Below are positions 1 to 8,246 of a DNA stretch of 64,000 nucleotides, in pieces. The stretch is from Paenibacillus sp. FSL R7-0337. Lineage in GTDB: Bacteria > Bacillota > Bacilli > Paenibacillales > Paenibacillaceae. Under the pieces are notes generated by a model that saw only the letters and a program-made list of their open reading frames with translations, had not been told where the DNA came from and searched no databases. Position numbers and translations under genes: made by a program. Numbering within the stretch: position 1 is the stretch's first letter; each line of letters starts with the position of its first letter. The stretch is from NCBI RefSeq assembly GCF_037969875.1, contig NZ_CP150218.1, positions 3,906,001 through 3,970,000 of the forward strand, read 5' to 3'.

Positions 1-627
1 ATTGAGCTGAATAACAATGAGGTGATGCTGAGCGCCGGGGCCATGCAGTATATGATCGGCAATATCGAGATGACCTCCGGCATCAAAGGCGTAGGAGGAC
101 TGATGCGCAATATGCTATCGGGGGCGGCAACCGGAACCAGCGCAGTCAAACCGCTCTACAAGGGAACCGGAACCATCCTGCTGGAGACCACCTACAAATA
201 CCTCTGGCTGATTGATGTGGACAACGACCATATCGTGATTGATGACGGCATGTTCCTGGCTTGCGAGACTACGCTCGACATCTCCGTTGCGGCACGCAAG
301 AACATCTCCTCTGCCGTCCTCGGCGGTGAAGGGCTGTTCAACCTGAGCGCGCGCGGCAAAGGCATTCTCGCCCTCGAAGCTCCCATTCCTTCCGAGGAAG
401 CCGTTGTGGTCGAGCTGCAAAATGATGTGCTGAAGGTGGACGGTAACTTCGCCCTCATGTGGTCGAGCTCTCTGGACTTCACGGTCGAGAAGTCAGGCAA
501 GACCCGTCTGGGCTCCGCCGCCTCAGGCGAAGGCCTGGTCAACGTGTACCGGGGAACCGGCATGGTCTGGCTGGCCCCGCTCATGAATTACAGAAACAGT
601 CTGCTTCAGGGCACGCCAACTGCTTAA
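1..627 (+). CDS. AIM24 family protein, 5' end cut by the window
   Basis: The reading frame is open from base 1, so the true start lies outside the window; GTG/ATG codons at 22 and 25 are internal. The visible 208 residues are glycine-rich and beta-strand-like, with repeated short segments such as GEGLFNLSARGKG and GEGLVNVYRGTG, typical of the AIM24 / TRAP-like beta-barrel family. The family is widespread in Firmicutes and has no firm biochemical role. No signal peptide or membrane segment is seen in the visible part. A strong terminator follows about 35 bases after the stop. Family call is good, function unknown. Confidence 0.8.
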   Translation: MELNNNEVMLSAGAMQYMIGNIEMTSGIKGVGGLMRNMLSGAATGTSAVKPLYKGTGTILLETTYKYLWLIDVDNDHIVIDDGMFLACETTLDISVAARKNISSAVLGGEGLFNLSARGKGILALEAPIPSEEAVVVELQNDVLKVDGNFALMWSSSLDFTVEKSGKTRLGSAASGEGLVNVYRGTGMVWLAPLMNYRNSLLQGTPTA

Positions 628-662
628 TTCCGAAGCGCTGGTTAGGTCAGCTCTGATTGTTG

Positions 663-699
663 CCCTATAACATGGAACGAGATGTTATAGGGTATTTTT
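663..699 (+). terminator. Rho-independent terminator of the AIM24 gene
   Basis: A perfect 11-bp stem (CCCTATAACAT with ATGTTATAGGG) with an 8-base loop is followed by TATTTTTC. It ends the plus-strand AIM24 transcript. Confidence 0.85.
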
Positions 700-814
700 C
701 TGCTTTTACGTCTAAGTGCAGAACTTTTCGTGAATATACGCACAAATAGACCCCTTTAACAAAGAAAGGGATCTTATTAGCATAAATATGAATATGGATT
801 TGATCCAATCCATT

Positions 815-1099
815 CTAAGACTTCTGCTTACCCGCAAGCTGCTCCTGGGCCAGACGCACCATCTCGCGAACCATGGAGCCTCCGATTCTGCCGCCAATCT
901 GTCCGGCCGACCCGGTGGTCAGATTGCCGTTATTTCCGGCTTGCAGCGGGATGCCCAGCTCTTTGGCTACCTCGTATTTCACGTCGTCCGGATGATTCGG
1001 ATCTACGTGATATCCTTCCTGCCGCATAACCTCCGCTTTGAACGTCTGCATTCCCTGGGCGGACCCTGGTACAGCATATTTTCTGCTTCTTCTCGCCAT
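815..1099 (-). CDS. Alpha/beta-type small acid-soluble spore protein
   Basis: 94 residues. The core reads VKYEVAKELGIPL, then GGRIGGSMVREMVRLAQEQL, matching the two helical segments of alpha/beta-type SASPs, which coat spore DNA and protect it from UV and heat. The KYEVAKELG segment corresponds to the region cut by the germination protease GPR. Compared with the classic 60-70 residue Bacillus proteins it has a longer N-terminus (MARRSRKYAVPGSAQG...), a form common in Paenibacillus. A GGGAG Shine-Dalgarno lies about 12 bases before the ATG. Expression in the forespore is expected from the family; no sigma-G promoter was identified. Confidence 0.9.
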   Translation of the reverse strand: MARRSRKYAVPGSAQGMQTFKAEVMRQEGYHVDPNHPDDVKYEVAKELGIPLQAGNNGNLTTGSAGQIGGRIGGSMVREMVRLAQEQLAGKQKS

Positions 1100-1170
1100 T
1101 TACGGACACGCTCCCTTGCTGTCTTTCCTCTAAGTTGCCCAGGAGCGCGGGTCTTCATTCCCTGCGTTCC

Positions 1171-2088
1171 TTAAGACTGCATCCCGTCCTCAATCCGCTG
1201 CATGAATTCTTCCACCGCGCTATATCCGAGCTGCTTGAGATACCAGTTGTTCGCAGCCGCTTCAATCAGACCGGCTACATCGCGGCCCGGCTGAAGCTGG
1301 ACCTCGATATGCGGAATCTGCACCCCGAGATATTCGGTGAACTGGGGCACCAGCTCCAGTTCATTGTTGAGCGAATTCTCCTGCCAGGGGGCAAGCTCAA
1401 TATCCAGTACGATCCGCGTCTCATCCTGGAACGCCCGCCGCCCGTACTGCCGCACGACGTTGATCAGGCCGATGCTGCGCAGCGCCAGGAATTCACGCGT
1501 GGTCTCATTATGGGTCCCCAGGAGCGTCGCCGGACCCAGCTTCTTCAGCACCACAATATCATCCGCCACGAAGCGGTGGCCCCTGCGGATCAGCGTGTGT
1601 GCCGTCTCGCTCTTGCCGATCCCCGACTTGCCACGCAGCAGAATACCGATCCCAGACACGTTAACGCATACCCCGTGGATCGACAGCTCCGGCGCCAGCG
1701 TCTTCACCAGGAAGCTGTCCAGCTTGGCAATGAATTCGGTAGTCACCTCCGGCGTCCGCAGCAGCGGAATGCCCTCCTGGTCGCAGAACAGCGTCAGATA
1801 AGGAATCTCCTGCTGGCCGCTGGTCACGATGAAGCACGGAGGATGGTATTTGACGATGTTGCCGATATGCAGCATCCGTTCCTCTACACTCAGCGTTAAC
1901 AGGTAGTTAATCTCTTTACGTCCAAGGACCTGCACCCGCTCCATCGGAAAAAAATCAAAATAACCGACAAACTCCAGACCCGGTCTGTGCGTCCGTGGAC
2001 GGGTGATGATCCGGTCCATCCTGCCCGCTCCGGCGAGCACCTCCAGATGGAATTTCTCTACAAGACTCTGCACGCTAATAGACTTCAT
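1171..2088 (-). CDS. HPr kinase/phosphorylase-like protein (stand-alone HprK paralogue)
   Basis: 305 residues counted from the ATG at 2088, which has GGAGGGG five bases upstream; a TTG at 2103 in the same frame sits on that Shine-Dalgarno and is rejected. The N-terminal domain (1-130) resembles HprK. The kinase domain has IHG (H138), the P-loop GKSGIGKS (153-160) and VADD (D176, D177). HprK phosphorylates Ser46 of HPr and drives CcpA carbon repression. Two points suggest a second copy rather than housekeeping hprK: it is not followed by lgt, and the family signature LLEIRGLGIINV reads FLALRSIGLINV here (E to A, G to S). Substrate is therefore uncertain. Divergent from a diguanylate cyclase. 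Confidence 0.8.
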   Translation of the reverse strand: MKSISVQSLVEKFHLEVLAGAGRMDRIITRPRTHRPGLEFVGYFDFFPMERVQVLGRKEINYLLTLSVEERMLHIGNIVKYHPPCFIVTSGQQEIPYLTLFCDQEGIPLLRTPEVTTEFIAKLDSFLVKTLAPELSIHGVCVNVSGIGILLRGKSGIGKSETAHTLIRRGHRFVADDIVVLKKLGPATLLGTHNETTREFLALRSIGLINVVRQYGRRAFQDETRIVLDIELAPWQENSLNNELELVPQFTEYLGVQIPHIEVQLQPGRDVAGLIEAAANNWYLKQLGYSAVEEFMQRIEDGMQS

Positions 2089-2156
2089 GTGGTCCCCTCC
2101 CAATCCAATATTTCCCGATGGATTTATCTAAAAATCTTGTAATCTGCACACGCTAA

Positions 2157-2180
2157 TTATATATTAAAAACAATATATAA
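2157..2180. promoter_or_regulatory. Inverted repeat in the hprK-like/GGDEF divergent intergenic region
   Basis: A perfect 9-bp inverted repeat, TTATATATT-aaaaac-AATATATAA, lies between the two divergent genes. It is very AT-rich and could be an operator or part of overlapping promoters. No factor can be assigned. Confidence 0.4.
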
Positions 2181-2236
2181 GACCTTAGACCCACAAAAAT
2201 CAATAAATACTATTAAAATCAAGAAGGTGTAATATA

Positions 2237-3898
2237 TTGGCCTTAGCCTCTTGGATTGACCTGATTATGTGCTTCCTTCTGTTCCTGCTGCTCATCTATA
2301 TCGTGGCTACGGTCACGATTACCAAGTTGCACAAGGTCTATTTAGGGTTCCATTTCGCCATGCTGATCTGGCCCTACTGCCAGTTTGCCATCAGGACCGT
2401 CGATGATCCTATCTATCAGCTCTTTTATGTGAAGCTTGCCTTCGTGGATGCTTCCCTGCTGGGCCTGGGCTGGTTCTTCTTCACGATTCTGCTCGCGGGA
2501 CAATCCCAGTTCCTTAGCAGAAAAATAGTGTCCGCGCTGGTGATCCCTGCAGTATTGACCTCCCTTGGAGTGGTGCTCAATCCTTATGGATGGTTCGTTC
2601 GCCCGGTAAATGGAGGGTATGTTGAGCGGATCTACGGACCTATTTTCTGGATCAGCATGACCTTCCTTGTGATTAATGCCCTCGTGTCCATGTATGTCAT
2701 ATACGTGGCTCTGACCTCTAACCAGGCCGCGCGGATCAAGAATCAGGTTATGTACATGCTCAAAGGCATTACGGCGCTATGCATCTTCCTTATGATCGAC
2801 GTGCTTCTCAATGTCATTCTGGATGACTATTTGCCGGTAATTCCGGGCTTCACTTCACTGGGTATAGTGGTGTCGGCTACGTTCTTTGTGATTACGATCC
2901 ACCAGGACAAAGTATTCGATATCGTAACCATCGCCCATCAGGATATTATCAATACCATGGAATACGGAATTCTCGTGCTGGATGACCAGGAGCAGGTCGT
3001 AGAGATCAATCATGCCCTGCATCCCTATATCCCGCTTGTGACGGGTACGGCGTTCAATATAAGCAGCTATCTGCCGGATGACCCTGCGATGAAGATCGAG
3101 TCCTTCCTTGAGAAATACCATGAGTATCCGCTGGAGACGGCTGAGCTGGAAATTCTGCATCCTCTTATCCAAATGGTTGTCAGTATTCATGCAGCGCCGA
3201 TCATTGTAAGCGGCAACCGGGTCGGCCGGATCGTCACCTTCCAGAATGTTACCGAGATCCGGCGTCTCATCGATGAGACGAACCAGCAGAATACCGTCCT
3301 CAAGGAACGCAACGACTCGCTGGTGAAGGTGCAGGAGGAGCTGTTCCAGACGAACGGCAAGCTGAGGAAGCTGGCGATCACCGACAGTCTAACCGGCTGC
3401 TACAACCGGCATTATCTGATGCAGCAATTGGAGCAGGAGGCAGTGCGGGTCAGCGATACCCGGACACCTTCGACTATTATACTGATCGACATCGATTTTT
3501 TCAAAAAAATCAACGACCAGCACGGCCATCTCGCCGGAGATGTGGTCCTGTGCAGCACGGTGGAGCTGCTGCACCGCAGCCTGCGGCCCTCCGATATTCT
3601 GGCCCGCTACGGCGGAGAGGAATTCATCATCTATTTGCCGGATACGAATGGAGCCGAGGCGAGGCATCTGGCCGAACAGCTCAAATTAGAGGTTGAACAC
3701 AACACCATCCGTATCGATTATATCGATGAGCCCGTGTCCATCACCATCAGCCTGGGGCTGCTCAGCATCGCCGAATTCAAGATCCCGCCTGCCATGGATG
3801 CGACCACCTACCTGAACGACCTGTTCAAGTCTGCCGATAAAGCCCTGTACGCCGCCAAGCATCAGGGCCGGAATCAGATTGTTGCGGTGGAGGTATAA
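2237..3898 (+). CDS. Membrane-bound diguanylate cyclase (7TM - PAS-like - GGDEF)
   Basis: 553 residues, starting at TTG 2237 with GAAGGTG seven bases upstream. Residues 1-225 form about seven membrane helices, as in the 7TM sensor region of some histidine kinases. A PAS-like segment (about 235-330) and a short coiled coil lead into the GGDEF domain (385-550). The active-site motif is GGEEF (459-463), preceded by an RPSD inhibitory I-site (450-453), so it should make cyclic di-GMP and be subject to product inhibition. The ligand sensed by the membrane region cannot be told. Appears monocistronic. Confidence 0.9.
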   Translation: MALASWIDLIMCFLLFLLLIYIVATVTITKLHKVYLGFHFAMLIWPYCQFAIRTVDDPIYQLFYVKLAFVDASLLGLGWFFFTILLAGQSQFLSRKIVSALVIPAVLTSLGVVLNPYGWFVRPVNGGYVERIYGPIFWISMTFLVINALVSMYVIYVALTSNQAARIKNQVMYMLKGITALCIFLMIDVLLNVILDDYLPVIPGFTSLGIVVSATFFVITIHQDKVFDIVTIAHQDIINTMEYGILVLDDQEQVVEINHALHPYIPLVTGTAFNISSYLPDDPAMKIESFLEKYHEYPLETAELEILHPLIQMVVSIHAAPIIVSGNRVGRIVTFQNVTEIRRLIDETNQQNTVLKERNDSLVKVQEELFQTNGKLRKLAITDSLTGCYNRHYLMQQLEQEAVRVSDTRTPSTIILIDIDFFKKINDQHGHLAGDVVLCSTVELLHRSLRPSDILARYGGEEFIIYLPDTNGAEARHLAEQLKLEVEHNTIRIDYIDEPVSITISLGLLSIAEFKIPPAMDATTYLNDLFKSADKALYAAKHQGRNQIVAVEV

Positions 3899-3986
3899 TT
3901 ATAGTCAATCTTTCTCTATACACCTGTCTTTCTCCCATAGGATAATGGATAGCAGTTGGAGCCATTATTAAAGGGGACGCTGCCAG

Positions 3987-4916
3987 ATGAACCATGATCA
4001 TCTTATCCGTGAGATTAACCAATCCTACTCGTTACGTATGAAGCAGATCAAGCTTCACCGGGAGATGATTGGCTCGGTTTATTTGGCAGAGGGCGGGGGT
4101 AAGCGTTATGTGCTCAAAATATACCGCAGCTTCAAAACAGCCGATGCCATGCAGTCTATACGAATTCTTGACTATTTGCAGGCTCATTCCTTTCCGGCTG
4201 TGACGGTCCTGAGGACTGCCAGACTTAAGAATCACATTCTTCTTGAAGCTCAGGAGGGCTGGCTTACCGCTGTGCTCTACGACTATGTAGAGGGTGACAA
4301 TCCTGATGGATTTGCCGAAGCGGAGCTTATCGGTTACCAGACAGCCGAGCTTCATAAGCTAATGCAGAACTACCCTGTAGAACAACTGATTATGCGTACA
4401 AAAGATGAATATATTGATGATTATCTCTCTATTATGAGCGAACTGGACTGTGATTCAAACTCCATGTCCGATCTTGAACAATATGGAAATGAACTGTGGG
4501 GCCGTATGTCAAAGCTCCCAAGAGGCTTTTGTCACGGCGACCTTCATACAGGCAACATGATTAGGAACCGCCATGGGCAGTATATCTTTATGGATTTTGA
4601 TGATGCCTCCGGAGACTATCCCGGCATGGACGTGGCATACATGTCAGACGCTACTCATTTTAATCAATATCACGACTCCATGTATGATGCTACCCAGCGT
4701 TTATTTGAACGCTTCTATACCGGGTATTCTAAGGTGCGAACCCTGAGTGACATTGAGATCTACGCGATTTTTGACTTCATTGCGGTAAGGCATTATCAGA
4801 TTATATCCCGAATTGTCCGCTGCCAGGGGCTACAGTCTGTAACGAAAGAATTCTGTGATGTGCAGTATGGATGGCTTATGAGATGGCAGGAGATTTGTAT
4901 GAGAAAACGGCACTAG
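3987..4916 (+). CDS. Aminoglycoside phosphotransferase-fold (APH/CotS-like) kinase
   Basis: 309 residues with an APH-family fold: an N-terminal lobe (VLKIYRS contains the ATP-anchoring lysine), the catalytic loop CHGDLHTGNM (about 183-192) and the metal-binding FMDFDDASGDYPGMD. The family covers antibiotic kinases, choline/homoserine kinases and CotS-type spore proteins; nothing indicates the substrate, and this type is not evidence of drug resistance. AAGGGGA precedes the ATG. A terminator overlaps the stop codon, so the gene is transcribed alone. Confidence 0.8.
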   Translation: MNHDHLIREINQSYSLRMKQIKLHREMIGSVYLAEGGGKRYVLKIYRSFKTADAMQSIRILDYLQAHSFPAVTVLRTARLKNHILLEAQEGWLTAVLYDYVEGDNPDGFAEAELIGYQTAELHKLMQNYPVEQLIMRTKDEYIDDYLSIMSELDCDSNSMSDLEQYGNELWGRMSKLPRGFCHGDLHTGNMIRNRHGQYIFMDFDDASGDYPGMDVAYMSDATHFNQYHDSMYDATQRLFERFYTGYSKVRTLSDIEIYAIFDFIAVRHYQIISRIVRCQGLQSVTKEFCDVQYGWLMRWQEICMRKRH

Positions 4917-4940
4917 CCCGATGCGGCCAGTGCTTTTTTT
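4911..4940 (+). terminator. Terminator overlapping the APH-fold gene stop codon
   Basis: CACTAGCC...GGCCAGTG stem (one mismatch) followed by C and seven T. The TAG stop lies in the 5' arm. Confidence 0.8.
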
Positions 4941-5037
4941 ATGATTTTGATTATTTTATTTTTGCTGGAACCTTTTTGACTATGCCGCCGTCTATGATCA
5001 CAAATAAACCACAAACTACACTACGAGGTGACTGGAC

Positions 5038-6066
5038 ATGAAGAAGACATTCAAGATGATCACACTATCCGCAGCAGCCGCTCTGGCGCTCAGCTTCACA
5101 GGACAACAATTCGCCTCGGCCGCAGCCTTCAAGGATATCCATAACGTGCAGGATAAAGACAAGATTATCGCGCTTCAGAACAGCGGCCTGATTAAAGGCA
5201 TCAGCGCGGATCTGTTCGGCCCGAACCTCAGCATCACAGCAGCCCAGGGGGTGCAGATGATCGTGGGTGCGCTTGATCTCAATCTGGATACGATCCGGTT
5301 CGTGAAGGAGCCGCATGCCACCGACTATTTCAAGAACGCGAGTGACTCCGCCTGGTATGCACAGGCGCTGATTATTGCCGGTGTGCACGGCTTGGACCTG
5401 CCTGCGGATCTGAAGCCTGGTGAGAAGCTGACCCGCGAAGAGTTTACCTACCAGCTCATTGATGCGATGGAGAACACGAACCGCCTGCCGATGATTAAGC
5501 CAGTAGTGACGGAGTATGCCGATCAGGATCAGGTGAAGGTTGAATACTCCGGTGCCCTGCAGCATGCGCTGAATTACGGTGTCCTGAAGCTGGATGGCAG
5601 CGGCAAGCTTAACCCAAAGCAGGAGATCACCCGTGCAGAAGCGGCAGTAGCCATCAGCAATGCACTCTCTTATCTGAAGGCACATCCGGCACCCGGTGCA
5701 GTGAGCGGGACGATTACCGCAACCGAAGCCGTCCAGTACATCAAGGATGCCGCCGGGGAAGCGAACCTGCAGATCAAGATTGACCCGAATATGAGCGTGA
5801 CCCGCGAATCGTTCACCTATCTGCTCATTAACACACTCCAGACCAGCGGCCAACTGCCGATGATCAAGCTGATCCCGGTGGAGATCAAGGATAATGACAA
5901 GATCAATATCCTGAACTCGGGAGCTATTCAGACCGCGCTTGCCCTCAAGATCGTGAAGCTGGATCAAGACGGAAGCTTCCGTCCGCAGGACGGTGTCACC
6001 AGTGCTGACGCAGCGGCAATGGTCAGCCAGGTGAAGGCCATCCTGAGCGGAAAGTCTGCGAAGTAA
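5038..6066 (+). CDS. Secreted SLH-domain (S-layer homology-like) protein
   Basis: 342 residues. A Sec signal peptide (MKKTFKMITLSAAAALALSF, cleavage near FASA-AAF, about residue 29) precedes repeats of the SLH type: FKDIHNVQDKDKIIALQNSGLIKGI, a middle unit, and a final unit with ALKIVKLDQDGSFRPQDGVTSADAAAMV. Such repeats usually bind pyruvylated wall polymers. Two internal units share a pattern (REEFTYQLIDAMENTNRLPM and RESFTYLLINTLQTSGQLPM), indicating an internal duplication. There is no other recognisable domain, so it may be a small surface-layer or wall-associated protein. GAGGTG precedes the ATG and a terminator follows. Confidence 0.8.
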   Translation: MKKTFKMITLSAAAALALSFTGQQFASAAAFKDIHNVQDKDKIIALQNSGLIKGISADLFGPNLSITAAQGVQMIVGALDLNLDTIRFVKEPHATDYFKNASDSAWYAQALIIAGVHGLDLPADLKPGEKLTREEFTYQLIDAMENTNRLPMIKPVVTEYADQDQVKVEYSGALQHALNYGVLKLDGSGKLNPKQEITRAEAAVAISNALSYLKAHPAPGAVSGTITATEAVQYIKDAAGEANLQIKIDPNMSVTRESFTYLLINTLQTSGQLPMIKLIPVEIKDNDKINILNSGAIQTALALKIVKLDQDGSFRPQDGVTSADAAAMVSQVKAILSGKSAK

Positions 6067-6086
6067 GCAACCGCCCCTTCATCTCT

Positions 6087-6119
6087 GCCCCTTCTGCCGA
6101 AAAGGCGGGAGGGGCTTTT
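6087..6119 (+). terminator. Terminator after the SLH protein gene
   Basis: 12-bp stem GCCCCTTCTGCC / GGCGGGAGGGGC (three G-T pairs) with a GAAAA loop and TTTTG after it. It sits between convergent genes. Confidence 0.8.
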
Positions 6120-6127
6120 GCTGTATT

Positions 6128-6637
6128 TTACAGCATCAGCACCATCAGATCCTCATCCAGATACTCGCTGCCAAGCTTCATCGCCTTCGGCTCTGTGCCA
6201 TAGCGGACGAATCCCAGAGATTCGTAGAGTCTTGTGGCCGGAACGTTATTGGACGTTACCGTCAGTGTAAGCAACTCCAGTCCCGGCGCGGCCTTCGCCC
6301 GTGCAATCAGCTCCAGCATCAGCGCACGGCCCGTGCCATGTTTACGGGCATCCGGATCTACATATACTGCATAGACATGTGCTTTGTGTTGAATCTTGAG
6401 CCTGCTCTCCCGGAACAAGGTGGCCATTCCCGCCAGCCTCTGCTCCCCGTTCAAGAAAGCACCTAGAGTGAAATGCCCGTCCGAGGGGTCCAGCTTGATC
6501 CGGGTCGTCTCAGTGGACAATTTCACTTCCGATTCATAGGAGCTAAGGAAAGCTTCCGGGTGCTGCTGCAGCGACTGCAAACGAAGCGCCCGGTAGGCTT
6601 CGGCATCAGACGGGGTTAGCGTTCTTATATGTATCAT
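6128..6637 (-). CDS. GNAT family N-acetyltransferase
   Basis: 169 residues with the complete GNAT fold. Motif A, which binds the acetyl-CoA pyrophosphate, reads VYVDPDARKHGTGRALM (about 92-108), and motif B is seen as SNNVPATRLYESLGFVRYG. The acceptor substrate cannot be predicted; many such small enzymes acetylate amines or protein N-termini. GGGGG lies upstream of the ATG. It is convergent with the SLH gene and apparently monocistronic. Confidence 0.85.
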   Translation of the reverse strand: MIHIRTLTPSDAEAYRALRLQSLQQHPEAFLSSYESEVKLSTETTRIKLDPSDGHFTLGAFLNGEQRLAGMATLFRESRLKIQHKAHVYAVYVDPDARKHGTGRALMLELIARAKAAPGLELLTLTVTSNNVPATRLYESLGFVRYGTEPKAMKLGSEYLDEDLMVLML

Positions 6638-6681
6638 TCTTCTTGCCCCCTCTACATTCCAATTTTACGATTTGTAGTAAA

Positions 6682-6710
6682 TTGACAAATAGCAAAAAGT
6701 CCGGTATATT
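6682..6710 (+). promoter_or_regulatory. Sigma-A promoter of the DUF1304 gene
   Basis: TTGACA (6682-6687), 17-base spacer, TATATT (6705-6710), about 80 bases upstream of the DUF1304 start. A near-consensus housekeeping promoter. Confidence 0.8.
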
Positions 6711-6789
6711 TAAGTTCGTAAAATTATATTTTGCACAATTTAAATAAAGAATTGATTTGATTCACATTACTTGAAAAGAGGGACTCGTT

Positions 6790-7158
6790 ATGATGACTGT
6801 AAGTTTAATTCTTGTTGCCTTAGTAGCACTAGAGCATGTGTACATACTAGTACTGGAGATGTTCCTGTGGACCACCCCGAGAGCACAGAAGGCGTTCGGA
6901 TTGACCCCTGCCTTCTCCCGGGAGACGAAGTCGCTTGCTGCCAACCAGGGCTTGTATAACGGCTTCCTGGCAGCCGGTCTAGTCTGGGGCCTGCTGCATC
7001 CGAGCGCAGACTTCGGTTACCAGCTGCAATTGTTCTTCCTGATCTGTGTGGCGGTTGCGGCCATCTACGGCGGACTCACCTCTAAGAGATCCATCCTGCT
7101 GATGCAAGGCCTCCCGGCCTTCCTGGCGCTGGCAGCCACACTGATCGCACATCTGTAA
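6790..7158 (+). CDS. DUF1304 family membrane protein
   Basis: 122 residues with four predicted membrane helices. It starts at ATG 6790 (a second ATG follows at once) behind AAAGAGGGA. The sequence LEHVYILVLEMFLWTTP at the start and NQGLYNGFLAAGLVWG in the middle are hallmarks of DUF1304, a small integral membrane family of unknown function. A near-perfect sigma-A promoter drives it. No partner gene is evident. Confidence 0.85.
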   Translation: MMTVSLILVALVALEHVYILVLEMFLWTTPRAQKAFGLTPAFSRETKSLAANQGLYNGFLAAGLVWGLLHPSADFGYQLQLFFLICVAVAAIYGGLTSKRSILLMQGLPAFLALAATLIAHL

Positions 7159-7196
7159 GATTCGCGGGACTATGCAGGGAGCTTCCACACTTGCCC

Positions 7197-8018
7197 TCAC
7201 AGCTTCTGCGCGAACTGGTTCAACTGCTCCGACATCGCCCGGATCTCCTCAATGAAGCTGGACATCTCTTGCGTTGAAGCTGCCTGCTCTTGCCCCACTG
7301 AGGCAATCTGACCGATGGATTGGCCGATTCCCTTCATCGCTGTCTGGATCTCCCGCAGGGTGTCCCGTATCCGCTGCGCGGATTGCTCGGTCTCCTGTGA
7401 GAACTTGCGGATTTCTCTGGCGACAATGTCGAAGCCCCGGCCCTTCTCTCCGGCATGGGCGGCCTCAATGGCCGCATTAATTCCAAGCAGATGCGTCTGG
7501 TCGGCAACCTTCCTCAGAACGGCCAGCACTTCATCGCTTTTGTGGACACTTGCAGCAGTGGTCTCTGACTGGACCAGCAGCTTCTGAGAGAAGCCGGCCA
7601 GCTGGTTAGACCCGCCCGCTACCTGCGCGATCCGCGCATTAGCCTGATTCAGGGACAGTGCCATCCGGTCAGCAATTTCCCGCAGCTCGGTCTGTCTGCG
7701 CACCTGAATGCAGACCGCCCCGCAGACACGTTCATCCTCTCCATGTACCGGAAGGACCGTACCCACAAATTCGTATCCATAATACTCTTTGGGAACATTG
7801 GCCCTTGAGTATTCATCATTTTTCAGTGCGTGATACAGAGGTTCGTCCGCGTGAATAATCTGCCCGGCGCGAATCCCCAGATCAATGGAATCCCCGGGGT
7901 AATAGGCGAGAAACTTCTCGGTATCACAGACGGCAATCGAGATATCGTATGGAAAAGCAGCTTTCAGAACGGGCGCGAGATTTATTATATCTTCAAGGGA
8001 GCGTACGATGTTTTTCAT
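7197..8018 (-). CDS. Soluble methyl-accepting chemotaxis-type receptor
   Basis: 273 residues, no signal peptide or membrane segment. The N-terminal about 115 residues form a small sensor domain (ISIAVCDTEKFLAYYPG ... GTVLPVHGEDERVCGAVCIQ), PAS/GAF-like in character. The C-terminal half is an MCP signalling helix; its hairpin tip, LLGINAAIEAAHAGEKGRGF, matches the CheA/CheW contact region. The coiled coil is much shorter than in transmembrane MCPs. It probably reports a cytoplasmic signal to the chemotaxis array. The ligand is unknown. Confidence 0.85.
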   Translation of the reverse strand: MKNIVRSLEDIINLAPVLKAAFPYDISIAVCDTEKFLAYYPGDSIDLGIRAGQIIHADEPLYHALKNDEYSRANVPKEYYGYEFVGTVLPVHGEDERVCGAVCIQVRRQTELREIADRMALSLNQANARIAQVAGGSNQLAGFSQKLLVQSETTAASVHKSDEVLAVLRKVADQTHLLGINAAIEAAHAGEKGRGFDIVAREIRKFSQETEQSAQRIRDTLREIQTAMKGIGQSIGQIASVGQEQAASTQEMSSFIEEIRAMSEQLNQFAQKL

Positions 8019-8131
8019 AGGTGCGGATCTCCTTTTATTCAGTTAGCTTCAGGGTACAGCGAAATCAAGAGTTAAGTTCGACATGTTGCGACAAACCTCC
8101 TTTATTCAAAAATGAATAATTAAAAATTGAC

Positions 8132-8162
8132 CATTGTGGCCGGTTTTTCGATCACATTGGGC
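8132..8162. repeat. Short hairpin repeat, family 2, copy 1
   Basis: CATTGTGGCCGGTTTTTCG followed by ATCACATTGGGC. The same layout (CATTGT..TCGGTTTTTCG....CATTGGGC) recurs at 19953 and 28499. The arms TGTGGCCG and CGATCACA pair around a GTTTTT loop. Intergenic, upstream of the chemoreceptor gene. Confidence 0.65.
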
Positions 8163-8189
8163 ACGTGAACCCTCGACGTGATCAGTGTA

Positions 8190-8232
8190 GCAAAATAGCC
8201 GGAGCCCTCACTCTACTGCTGAAGGCTTCGGC
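8190..8232 (-). terminator. Terminator of the DinB gene
   Basis: On the minus strand the arms GCCGAAGCC and GGCTCCGGC pair (9 bp, one or two G-T) and are followed by TATTTTGC. It ends the WYL-DinB transcript. Confidence 0.65.
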
Positions 8233-8246
8233 TTATTGGCGTTCTT

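Noticed and set aside
752..775. CCCTTT/AAAGGG hairpin downstream of the spore protein gene
   Set aside because: Only six pairs and no real T-run on the minus strand; too weak to call a terminator.
1135..1899. Long plus-strand ORF opposite the hprK-like gene
   Set aside because: It is the antisense reading of a clear HprK-like gene and has no recognisable protein features.
3987..4916. Antibiotic-resistance gene (aminoglycoside phosphotransferase)
   Set aside because: The APH fold is shared by many unrelated kinases; nothing specific links this protein to drug modification.
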